DNA of 64,000 nt from Taklimakanibacter deserti (GTDB lineage Bacteria; Pseudomonadota; Alphaproteobacteria; Rhizobiales; Aestuariivirgaceae). The DNA lies in the NCBI GenBank assembly GCA_003574785.1, contig QORU01000002.1:499506-563505 (forward strand). Reading direction: 5' to 3'. The stretch's first letter is position 1, and the number at the start of each line of letters is the position of its first letter. The notes under the pieces are model-generated. The model was given only the letters and a program-made list of their open reading frames with translations, was not told where the DNA came from and did not search any database. The translations under genes were made by a program, and so were the position numbers. This document shows positions 44,951 to 51,901 of this stretch, piece by piece.

Positions 44951-44981
44951 GTTATCCTTCCATTGACTGGAAGGATAACTC
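44949..44981 (+). terminator. Long perfect hairpin over the stop codon
   Basis: GAGTTATCCTTCCA (44949-44962), TTGAC, TGGAAGGATAACTC (44968-44981): perfect 14-bp arms that include the last two bases of the TGA. It is AT-rich and followed by CTTAAAATT rather than a T tract, so it may be a terminator, an RNA-stability element or an operator for the next gene. Confidence 0.5.
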
Positions 44982-45067
44982 TTAAAATTACCGGCTGCTC
45001 ACAGAAATTGAAAAGGTGCATCCTTTGTGCATCGGCAAATTGAACGCCGTTCGAAAGGAGAAATGCA

Positions 45068-45553
45068 ATGACCACGCTCATCAAAACCCTCGCCGCCATC
45101 GCGGCCGGCACCGTGCTGATCACCAACGCCTTTGCCCAAGACGCGACCCCCAGCGCCCGGGACATCCGCGGCCCCACACCCTATCTCGCAATCGAGAACG
45201 AGCCCGCACCCAAGCTGATCGTCGATCCCCCGCTGGCGGAAGGACTGGCAATCGGCGTCTTCTGGGCCCAGTACCGGGTCGAGAATTTGCGCATCGCTCC
45301 CGTGTTTGGAGAAGGTGCGCTTCAGGTGTCTCCGCGCATCGGGCATCTGCATGTCAGCGTCGACGACCTTCCCTGGTGGTGGGCGGATGCAAGCGACAAC
45401 AACACGGTCGACATCGCGGGATTTGCGCCTGGCCCGCACAAGGTGAAGATCGGATTGGTCGACGCCAATCACAACCCCATCCCGGGACAGCTGGTGACGG
45501 TGAACTTCACGGTGCCGGACTCGGCGCCGAAGCATGCTCATCCCACGAACTGA
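45068..45553 (+). CDS. Exported DUF6130-like protein
   Basis: 161 residues with signal peptide MTTLIKTLAAIAAGTVLITN plus AFAQ. The mature part is beta-rich: IGVFWAQYRVENLRIAPVFG, ISPRIGHLHVSVDDLPWWW-like segment RIGHLHVSVDDLPWWWADAS, and GFAPGPHKVKIGLVDANHNP, as in DUF6130/DUF4399-type proteins. The HLHV histidines could bind metal. RBS AAAGGAG precedes ATG 45068. Function unknown. Confidence 0.8.
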   Translation: MTTLIKTLAAIAAGTVLITNAFAQDATPSARDIRGPTPYLAIENEPAPKLIVDPPLAEGLAIGVFWAQYRVENLRIAPVFGEGALQVSPRIGHLHVSVDDLPWWWADASDNNTVDIAGFAPGPHKVKIGLVDANHNPIPGQLVTVNFTVPDSAPKHAHPTN

Positions 45554-45621
45554 CTCGTGAGCGGCGTGCAGCGAGTGTTTGTACCGGGCACGGTTGAGAT
45601 CTCATCCGCGCCCGGACCGAT

Positions 45622-46023
45622 TCACTGCCGCAGCGTCTTCCATGGCGCGTCGCTGGCGACATCGACCAGCTCGTACCCGGCTGGTCCGACACAGGGTCCG
45701 AGGATGGCGGCGAGCTTCACGGGCTCCCCGCTCGTGTTGAACGAGGCGTGCACGACGTCGGCCGGAATGAAGGCGCAATCGCCCGGGCCAAGCATGCGCT
45801 TCTCGCGATCGATCCACTGCTCGACCCTTCCCGCGATAACCAGGATCACTTCTTCCTGATCGGGATGCTTGTGGAAATTATGCCCCTGGCCCGGACCGAG
45901 ATTGACATCGATCACAGTGAGCTGCTTGGCCCCGGTATTGGGCGGCGTGCTGAGCCAGAAGAGCGTGCCGAAATCACCGACTTGGGGCTCGACGTCTTTC
46001 GCGATAACGAATTTTCCAGGCAT
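45622..46023 (-). CDS. Cupin-domain protein 1
   Basis: 133-residue single cupin barrel. Motif 1 HNFHKHPDQEEVILVIAGRV supplies two His and a Glu metal set, motif 2 GPGDCAFIPADVVHASFNTS the last His. No signal peptide. ATG 46023 with GGGAGTCC before it. It follows the LysR at 46056 by 33 bp on the same strand, so regulator and cupin may be one operon. Substrate unknown. Confidence 0.88.
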   Translation of the reverse strand: MPGKFVIAKDVEPQVGDFGTLFWLSTPPNTGAKQLTVIDVNLGPGQGHNFHKHPDQEEVILVIAGRVEQWIDREKRMLGPGDCAFIPADVVHASFNTSGEPVKLAAILGPCVGPAGYELVDVASDAPWKTLRQ

Positions 46024-46055
46024 TGGACTCCCATTTGCTGATTTGACTGAGTGGA

Positions 46056-46913
46056 TCATTGGGCGGCGCGCGCTTGCTCGCAAAGCCAGGCGCGGAAATG
46101 CTGGGGTGCGGGGCGGGTGTCGTCGCTGCGCATCAGCGCGAAATGCCAGGCGGGTCCGCTCAAGACGCAAGCGAAGGGTGCGACCAGTAATCCTTCCTGC
46201 AAGAGCGGCCGGAACAAGGACGGCGACAGCAGCGCTACGCCGGCGCCCGCCAGTGCCGCATTGGCGTTGAGCTCATGCGTCGGATAATCGACGGAAGCAA
46301 AGCGCAAGCCCTGCGGGAGTTTGCATCCTGCTTCCGCGAACCAGGGCTCCCAGTCGGGATGCGGCAGAAGCGTGAAGTCGCTGAGCTCCTCGGGCGCCAC
46401 GAGGCGCCGCGTTCCGAGCAGTGAAGGTGAGAGCATCGGCGTCACTTCCACTGGTGTCAGCGGATACTCCTCGAGCCCGGGCCAGCCGCCGGCGCCCGTC
46501 CTTATGGCGACGTCGAAGAGATCCGGATCACGTATGTCGGTCGAGACATCGAGCTCGATGCCGAGCGCCCCTTGCGCCGCATAGCGCGAAAGGCGCGAAG
46601 CGAGCCAGCGCGCGGCAAAGGTCGGCGGTGCGGTGACCCTGAGCAGCGGCAGTGCTGCCTGGAATTCATCGAGCGCCGCGCTGATGCCGGCCAAGGCCTC
46701 GCCCACCCGGTCGGCCAGCTGGACGGCGGCAAGCGTCGGGATGACCCGCCTTCCGGCGCGGATGAAGAGCGCCTGATCGAGTTCGGCCTCGAGGGTGCGG
46801 ATGCGCAAGCTGACCGCCGCCGGCGTCAGGAACAGGCGTTCGGCGGCGCGCGCGAAGCTGCCGGCCGAGACACACGCTTCCAATATGCGCAAAGACTCCA
46901 AAGACGGCCGCAT
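46056..46913 (-). CDS. LysR-family regulator (GcvA-like)
   Basis: 285 residues. HTH SLRILEACVSAGSFARAAER, FLTPAAVSLRIRTLEAELDQ, and an effector domain RVTAPPTFAARWLASRLSRY, as in the GcvA/AmpR subgroup. The C-terminus has CVLSGPAWHFALMRSDDTRP. Start 46913 fits the family. It sits between the cupin (same strand) and the divergent DUF3237 gene at 47006; both are plausible targets. Confidence 0.9.
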   Translation of the reverse strand: MRPSLESLRILEACVSAGSFARAAERLFLTPAAVSLRIRTLEAELDQALFIRAGRRVIPTLAAVQLADRVGEALAGISAALDEFQAALPLLRVTAPPTFAARWLASRLSRYAAQGALGIELDVSTDIRDPDLFDVAIRTGAGGWPGLEEYPLTPVEVTPMLSPSLLGTRRLVAPEELSDFTLLPHPDWEPWFAEAGCKLPQGLRFASVDYPTHELNANAALAGAGVALLSPSLFRPLLQEGLLVAPFACVLSGPAWHFALMRSDDTRPAPQHFRAWLCEQARAAQ

Positions 46914-47005
46914 GATCAGTTTTCCTTGTGATGACGACAAGCAAAGCGCGTTTTGAGGGTGAAGCGCCCCAGCGCAGTGTCGGGCTGAAGAATAGGAGAT
47001 TTGCC

Positions 47006-47464
47006 TTGACCCTGCAATCGCGCCACCTGCTGACACTCTTCATAGACCTTCACCCGGCGCTGGAGCTGGGGCGGACGCCCGCTGGCGGCCGGCGCATTTT
47101 TCCCGTCTCGGGCGGACATTTCGACGGCGAGCGCCTCAAAGGAAAGGTATCGCCGCTGATCGGCTCCGACCTCCTGCTCGAACGCGCCGATGGGACGTTC
47201 CAGCAGGATGTCAGACTCCTCCTCATCGCGGAGGACGAGAGCCTCATCCTCATGACCTATCGCGGCATAAGGCGTGCGTCCGCGGCCGCCTCCCTGCGTC
47301 TGGCGAAGGGCGAAGCGGTCGCGCCTTCCGAATATTACCTGCGCACGACGCCCTGTTTCGAGACCGCGGCACCCGTTCATGCCTGGCTCAACGGCATTGT
47401 CGCCGTGGCGACAGGCGAGCGCCGTCCGGGCGGCGTCACTTACGAGGTCTTTGAGATTCTCTGA
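47006..47464 (+). CDS. DUF3237 protein with TTG start
   Basis: 152 residues: TLQSRHLLTLFIDLHPALEL, GGRRIFPVSGGHFDGERLKG, KVSPLIGSDLLLERADGTFQ, DVRLLLIAEDESLILMTYRG, FETAAPVHAWLNGIVAVATG and GGVTYEVFEIL. These are the strands of DUF3237 beta-barrels. The TTG at 47006 is chosen because AGGAG is 7 bases before it and the family begins here; an ATG at 46928 would run into the divergent LysR promoter. Function unknown. The stop overlaps the next ATG (TGATG). Confidence 0.85.
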   Translation: MTLQSRHLLTLFIDLHPALELGRTPAGGRRIFPVSGGHFDGERLKGKVSPLIGSDLLLERADGTFQQDVRLLLIAEDESLILMTYRGIRRASAAASLRLAKGEAVAPSEYYLRTTPCFETAAPVHAWLNGIVAVATGERRPGGVTYEVFEIL

Positions 47465-47652
47465 TGCCGCTGCAGCGATCGCTCTTCGAACTTCTGTCGA
47501 TGATCTTCGGCTGGACTGACCTGCGCCTCGAGAAACGCCGCCGCCGGCTTGCGCTGCTGCGGCTGACCGACGAGCAGCTCAAGGACATCGGCCTGTCGCG
47601 CCGCGAGATCGACGGGCGGATAGATCGCCTGGATCCGCGGCATTATCGCTGA
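47464..47652 (+). CDS. DUF1127 small basic protein
   Basis: 62 residues, arginine-rich, with the DUF1127 helix-turn-helix-like end LALLRLTDEQLKDIGLSRRE and IDGRIDRLDPRHYR. Such proteins of alphaproteobacteria act in RNA turnover, phosphate and carbon metabolism. The start shares one base with the DUF3237 stop, so translation is coupled. The N-terminal half MPLQRSLFELLSMIFGWTDL is hydrophobic. Confidence 0.9.
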   Translation: MPLQRSLFELLSMIFGWTDLRLEKRRRRLALLRLTDEQLKDIGLSRREIDGRIDRLDPRHYR

Positions 47653-47665
47653 GCTGCACTCCCGC

Positions 47666-48646
47666 TCACCCCGGATACCAGACCCGCCGCGGGTCGCTTG
47701 GCTGACGTTGATAGTCCCAGGCGGCATCGATGAGCTTTCGCGTGTCATAGGCCGGACGCCAGCCGAGCTCGGCCTTGGCGCGAGAGTTGTCCATCCAGTT
47801 GCTGACGAAGGAGCTCCGGATCGGCTTGGCCGGAAGGCCGCGCGTCCGGGCCAGATGATCGGCGACGAGCTGATAATCGACCGGCTCGTCCATCGAGATA
47901 TTGTAGAGACGCTGCCGCGCCGCCTTGGCGGTGAGCGCCAGCAGGATGGCCTCGACCAGGTCATCGACATGGACGAAGTTGCGCTTGATGGGTGTCCCGT
48001 CCATCTCCTGGAGCAGCGGCACCGCGCCACTGGCGCGGCAGGCTTCCGCTTCCTCGGGCGTCACCATGGTCTTCCACTCCGGCCCGCCGAACACATCATC
48101 GCCGAAGGAGAGCGTGTAGCGGAAATCGTCCTTCTCCATGATCCAAGGCGCTCTGAGACAGCACCAGTCGATGCCGTACTGGATGCCATATTGCTCGAGC
48201 ATCACCTCTTCCAGCACTTTCGACAGCGCATAACAGCCGGGATAGGCCATATGGGGCGCATCCTCGGTGATCGGCGCCTTATGGCGGTGGAAGAAATGGC
48301 CGACCGCCGCATCACCGCCGATCAGCACGAATCTTTGGGCCTTACGGCTCAGGCGGAATTCCTCGAGCAGCCAGAACAGGCCCTTGACCGTCACGTCCAT
48401 CACATCTTCGGGCGTCTCCTTGCAGGTCGCGAGATGGACGACATGGGTGACATCGCGGAGGGCCGCGCGGCAGACCTCGCGCTCGGCGATCGATCCCTTC
48501 ATCACCGAGAGGATCGCCGTTTCGGGCAGCACGCGGTTATGGCACAGAGCGCGGATCTTGAGCGGCGCCGCGACCGGCCCGCGCGCCATCCGGGCAATGA
48601 GCGCCTGGCCGACCTTGCCGGTGGCCCCTGTCACCAGAACCAGCAT
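47666..48646 (-). CDS. NAD-dependent epimerase/dehydratase-family (extended SDR)
   Basis: 326 residues: MLVLVTGATGKVGQALIARM with the TGATGKVG nucleotide motif, VVHLATCKETPEDVMDVTVK, FVLIGGDAAVGHFF, Tyr-Lys-type YALSKVLEEVMLEQY, then DLVEAILLALTAKAARQRLY and YPG end. The YxxxK pair is Tyr in GCYALSKVLEE. Sugar nucleotide or uronate substrates are typical. A perfect TTGTCTGACAA palindrome stands 54 bp before the start, matching the FadR-type GntR operator pattern TNGTNNNACNA. Confidence 0.88.
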   Translation of the reverse strand: MLVLVTGATGKVGQALIARMARGPVAAPLKIRALCHNRVLPETAILSVMKGSIAEREVCRAALRDVTHVVHLATCKETPEDVMDVTVKGLFWLLEEFRLSRKAQRFVLIGGDAAVGHFFHRHKAPITEDAPHMAYPGCYALSKVLEEVMLEQYGIQYGIDWCCLRAPWIMEKDDFRYTLSFGDDVFGGPEWKTMVTPEEAEACRASGAVPLLQEMDGTPIKRNFVHVDDLVEAILLALTAKAARQRLYNISMDEPVDYQLVADHLARTRGLPAKPIRSSFVSNWMDNSRAKAELGWRPAYDTRKLIDAAWDYQRQPSDPRRVWYPG

Positions 48647-48699
48647 TTTCCATCCTCCCTTTTGGGAAAGCTCAAGCGCAGAGCGAAGGAGGCGTCAAG

Positions 48700-48720
48700 T
48701 TCTTTTGTCTGACAAAAGAA
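48700..48720. promoter_or_regulatory. 21-bp perfect palindrome, FadR/GntR-type operator
   Basis: TTCTTTTGTC, T, GACAAAAGAA, 54 bp upstream of the epimerase start (48646, minus strand). The core TTGTCTGACAA fits the TNGTNNNACNA consensus of FCD-domain GntR regulators. No such regulator is in this window. Confidence 0.7.
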
Positions 48721-48750
48721 GCATCGCCCGAGGCTCATGGCTCTCGGGCG
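48714..48750 (-). terminator. Intrinsic terminator for the CMD gene
   Basis: On the minus strand CGCCCGAG (48750-48743) pairs with CTCGGGCG (48732-48725), followed by ATGCTTCTTTT. It lies 15 bp after the CMD stop at 48765. The T-rich tail overlaps the operator palindrome. Confidence 0.55.
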
Positions 48751-48764
48751 ATCGCTGCATGGGC

Positions 48765-49220
48765 TCACTTCTCGATCGCCGCCTGGGGCGTGTTGCGGAA
48801 GCTGATGGCCATCCGGTTATAGGCATTCATCAGGCTGATCGCGATGGTGAGATCGACCAGCTCCTTTTCCTCGAACACGGCGCGCGCCGCCGCGAAGGCT
48901 TCATCCGGCACGTTCGTGTCCGCCACGCGCGTCACCGTCTCGGCCCAGGCGAGGGCCGCCCGCTCGCGCGCGCTGAAGAGGTGGCCAGCTTCCGCCCACG
49001 CTTGGATGAGCGCCAGCTTTTCGATCTTCACACCCATCTTGGTGAGCTCGCGCGTGTGCATGTCGAGGCAATAGGCGCAGTTGTTGATCTGCGAGATGCG
49101 CTGATAGACGAGAGTGACGAGCTCGGGCTCGAGGCCGCTCTGCATGACATAGCCATAGACGGAGCCCAGAGCTTTGACGCCGCTGGGCGCGATCTGGTTG
49201 TAATCGATACGCCTGGTCAT
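48765..49220 (-). CDS. AhpD-like carboxymuconolactone decarboxylase-family protein
   Basis: 151 residues with the alkylhydroperoxidase signature ISQINNCAYCLDMHTRELTK (CxxC and His, about residues 40-58), followed by EKLALIQAWAEAGHLFSARE, RAALAWAETVTRVADTNVPD and LTIAISLMNAYNRMAISFRN. Thiol peroxidase activity is expected for such C-x-x-C-x3-H proteins. Start 49220 fits the family. It is cotranscribed behind the exported cupin at 49244 (23 bp). Confidence 0.9.
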   Translation of the reverse strand: MTRRIDYNQIAPSGVKALGSVYGYVMQSGLEPELVTLVYQRISQINNCAYCLDMHTRELTKMGVKIEKLALIQAWAEAGHLFSARERAALAWAETVTRVADTNVPDEAFAAARAVFEEKELVDLTIAISLMNAYNRMAISFRNTPQAAIEK

Positions 49221-49243
49221 TGTTCTTCTCCTGGATGATCGGT

Positions 49244-49654
49244 CTATTTGAGATATCTGGTGAGGTCCTTGTCGCCGGTGTCGGCGACGAAGACGGCGAG
49301 CAGCCTGGCGGGCTTGGTCTGGCTGGCATTGCGGCTGATGGAATGGGTGGCGCCGGGGGGCTCCGACCAACTCTCGCCCGCTTTGTAGACGTGGGCTGCG
49401 CCGTCATTCACCTTGGACTCGATTGAGCCTTCGATGACATAGGCATAGACGAAGCCGGTCTTGCTGTGGACATGGGGGGCCGAGGCCGCGCCCGGCGCAT
49501 AGTCGACGACGAGTGCGGTGAGCGTCTTGCCCGGGATATTGGGGATCGCCTGCTCGAAATTGGGCGTGACCTTGTCGCCCGTGTCATGGGCGGAGGCGGT
49601 GGTGACGAGCGCCAGGCCGGCAAAGGCTGCGCCGAGGATGGTTTGCTTCAACAT
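49244..49654 (-). CDS. Exported cupin-domain protein
   Basis: 136 residues, signal peptide MLKQTILGAAFAGLALVTTA with cleavage after SAHA-like residues (about 22). One cupin barrel: APGAASAPHVHSKTGFVYAY motif 1, AGESWSEPPGATHSISRNAS motif 2, end RLLAVFVADTGDKDLTRYLK. Heads a two-gene operon with the AhpD-like protein, divergent from the MocR/PdxR regulator with a shared AGTACA-N7-TGTACT site. This makes it the probable target of that regulator. Confidence 0.9.
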   Translation of the reverse strand: MLKQTILGAAFAGLALVTTASAHDTGDKVTPNFEQAIPNIPGKTLTALVVDYAPGAASAPHVHSKTGFVYAYVIEGSIESKVNDGAAHVYKAGESWSEPPGATHSISRNASQTKPARLLAVFVADTGDKDLTRYLK

Positions 49655-49715
49655 GGTGGGTCTCCTTTCGCCCCAAGAGATGCCCCTTTTCTGGGCCTGA
49701 AAAAAGCACCAAGAA

Positions 49716-49734
49716 AGTACAAAAATCGTGTACT
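49716..49734. promoter_or_regulatory. MocR/PdxR-type operator
   Basis: AGTACA, AAAATCG, TGTACT: perfect 6-bp arms, 7 bp from the MocR start codon at 49742 and 61 bp from the divergent cupin. The MocR gene has no Shine-Dalgarno, so its transcript may be leaderless with the operator covering the promoter. Confidence 0.7.
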
Positions 49735-49741
49735 ACGAACC

Positions 49742-51154
49742 ATGGCCAAGACTTTCCAGCTAAAGCTCGATCGCTCCGCCAAGACGCCGCTCGCCGAGCA
49801 GATACGCAAGGCGATCGGCGGGGCAATCGAGAGCGGCGTGCTGGCGCCGGGGGCGCGGCTCCCCTCCTGGCAGGACCTCGCCGCCCAGCTCGGGGTCGCG
49901 CGCGGCACCGTGCGCACCGCCTATGAAAGGCTGTCCGCGGCGCAGCTCATCGTGGCCTCGCGCGCGACCGGGACCCATGTCGCCGAGCGGCCGCGCCCCC
50001 TCGCCCGCGCCGAGCCGCCGCCCGATCCCGGCTCCTTCATGGAAATGTATCAGGAGATGAACCGTGGACCGGCCGTCTTCCAGATGGGGGTGCCGGCGGC
50101 GGAGATCTTTCCGGCCACACTCTTCGCGCGCATCCGCGCCCATGCCGTGCGCGCCGAAGCGGGCGCGGCGCTCGTCTATCCGGATGCGCGCGGCGAGCTC
50201 GAGTTTCGCCGCGAGATCGCCGCCTATCTCGCCATCGCCCGCGGCATCGACTGTTCGCCGGCGCAGGTCATCATCACCTCGGGCTTCGCCGGCGGGCTCG
50301 GATTGGCGCTCCGGGCGCTCGGGCTCGAAGGCGCAAAGGCCTGGATGGAGGAGCCGGGCTTTCCCTTCACCCGCCGCGCCATCGAGCTCGCGCGCTTGTC
50401 GTTGGCCCCCATACCGGTCGATGCCGGCGGCATCGATGTCGATCACGGGCTGGCGCAGGCGCCGGACGCCAAGCTGGTGGTCGTAACGCCAGGCCAGCAG
50501 GCGCCGCTCGGTGTCACTCTGTCGCTCGAACGGCGCCTGCGCCTCCTCGATTGGACGGCGCAAGAGGGCGCGTGGGTGATCGAGGACGACTATCTGAGCG
50601 AGCTGCAGCTCAAGGGCCGCGCGGCGCCGGCGCTCGCCTCGCTCGATCGCGATGGCCGCGTCATCCATATCGGCTCGTTCAGCAAGACCATCAGCCCCAC
50701 TTTGCGGCTGGGCTTCCTCGTCGCACCCCTGCCGCTCCTCTCGCGCTTTTCGGAAGTCGCGGCCTGTCTCGCGCCGGCGCCCGGTCCTTCGGTGCAGCTG
50801 GCGACCGCCGAGTTCATGCGCGATGGCCACTATATCCGCCATCTGCGGCGCACCAAGCGGGCCTATGCGGCGAAGCGCGACGCGTTGCTCGACGGCCTTC
50901 AGGCAGAGGTGAAAACTCGCGGCGTCACGATAGCGGGATTGTCGGCCATCCTGCCTTTGCCCGACGGCGTGCCGGATGTGGCCATCGCCCGCGAGACCTT
51001 TGCCTTCGGCATGGCGCCCGTCCCCTTGTCGGCCTGCTATAAGCGGCCGGCCGCGGGGCGATCGGGTCTCCTTCTCGGCATCGCGACGGTGCCGCAGAAG
51101 CATCTGGCGCGCTCCTGCGACCGTCTCATCGAGATCATCGAGCGTTTCATCTGA
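49742..51154 (+). CDS. MocR/PdxR-type GntR regulator with aminotransferase domain
   Basis: 470 residues. N-terminal GntR winged helix (about 10-75, LAEQIRKAIGGAIESGVLAP, VARGTVRTAYERLSAAQLIV), linker, then a fold-type I aminotransferase-like domain using PLP: GARELE-type start DARGELEFRREIAAYLAIAR, TSGFAGGLGLALRALGLEGA, VTPGQQAPLGVTLSLERRLR, IEDDYLSELQLKG and PLP lysine Lys315 in GSFSKTISPTLRLGF. Such regulators sense PLP or amino-PLP adducts. Divergent from the cupin-CMD operon. Confidence 0.92.
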   Translation: MAKTFQLKLDRSAKTPLAEQIRKAIGGAIESGVLAPGARLPSWQDLAAQLGVARGTVRTAYERLSAAQLIVASRATGTHVAERPRPLARAEPPPDPGSFMEMYQEMNRGPAVFQMGVPAAEIFPATLFARIRAHAVRAEAGAALVYPDARGELEFRREIAAYLAIARGIDCSPAQVIITSGFAGGLGLALRALGLEGAKAWMEEPGFPFTRRAIELARLSLAPIPVDAGGIDVDHGLAQAPDAKLVVVTPGQQAPLGVTLSLERRLRLLDWTAQEGAWVIEDDYLSELQLKGRAAPALASLDRDGRVIHIGSFSKTISPTLRLGFLVAPLPLLSRFSEVAACLAPAPGPSVQLATAEFMRDGHYIRHLRRTKRAYAAKRDALLDGLQAEVKTRGVTIAGLSAILPLPDGVPDVAIARETFAFGMAPVPLSACYKRPAAGRSGLLLGIATVPQKHLARSCDRLIEIIERFI

Positions 51155-51172
51155 GCAATGGCGGCGCGGCGA

Positions 51173-51781
51173 TCAGGCGGGCGACAGGATCACGACCTTG
51201 GTGCCGAGCTCGACGCGCTCATAGAGGTGGATCACGTCGATATTGAGGAGGCCGATGCATCCCGCCGTGACTTTCTTGCCGATCATGGAGGGTTTCAGCG
51301 TGCCGTGGATGCGGATCACCGTGTCGACCTCGCCCTGATAGAGATAGAGGGCGCGCGCGCCCATCGGATTGTCGCGGCCCCCCGGCATGCCATGGATGAA
51401 TTTGGCCATGTCCGGGAATTCGGCGAGATGCTCAGGCGTCGGCACCCATACCGGCCATTTCTCCTTGCGCTTGATCTCCGCTTCGCCGTACCAGGACCGG
51501 CCGGCTTTTCCGACCGACACGCCATAGCGTGTCGCCTCTCCGTTGCCGAGCACATGATAGAGAAAGCGCGCCTCGGTATCGACGATCAGCGTCCCCGGCG
51601 GCTCGCTCGTCTTATAGTCCACGCTGCGCCGCCGGTACTTGTAGGGTATCTGCTGCGCATCGGATTCGAACACCGGAAACGGCTCGCCCGCCAGCGCCAG
51701 CGCCTTCTGGTGCTGCACCAGTCCCCAACCGAGCCCGAGCCCGGACGCCAGCAGCGCGCGGCGTGAAATCCCCATCGGCAT
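51173..51781 (-). CDS. L,D-transpeptidase (YkuD) with altered active-site motif
   Basis: 202 residues, Tat-like signal SRRALLASGLGLGWGLVQHQ. YkuD domain about 60-200: GTLIVDTEARFLYHVLGNGE, catalytic His159 in IHGTLKPSMIGKKVT, and nucleophile Cys175 in TAGCIGLLNIDVIHLYERV. The usual S-x-G-C-I-R-M/L is changed: arginine is Gly. Cys and His remain, so cross-linking or Lpp attachment may persist, but the substitution is unusual. Convergent with MocR. Confidence 0.88.
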   Translation of the reverse strand: MPMGISRRALLASGLGLGWGLVQHQKALALAGEPFPVFESDAQQIPYKYRRRSVDYKTSEPPGTLIVDTEARFLYHVLGNGEATRYGVSVGKAGRSWYGEAEIKRKEKWPVWVPTPEHLAEFPDMAKFIHGMPGGRDNPMGARALYLYQGEVDTVIRIHGTLKPSMIGKKVTAGCIGLLNIDVIHLYERVELGTKVVILSPA

Positions 51782-51901
51782 ATCCCTTCTGTCGAGCCCG
51801 ATTCCTAACGTCCCGCGCCCGGCAGATCAATAGTCGCACGCCCCCCGCGTGTACGGCTTCGGCACGCGGCAATGGAAGGCTTCGGTTATGATGCGGCAGT
51901 T

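Noticed and set aside
49760..51103. 447-codon open frame antisense to the MocR gene
   Set aside because: Arg/Gly/Ala-rich shadow; the + strand has the whole GntR-aminotransferase protein.
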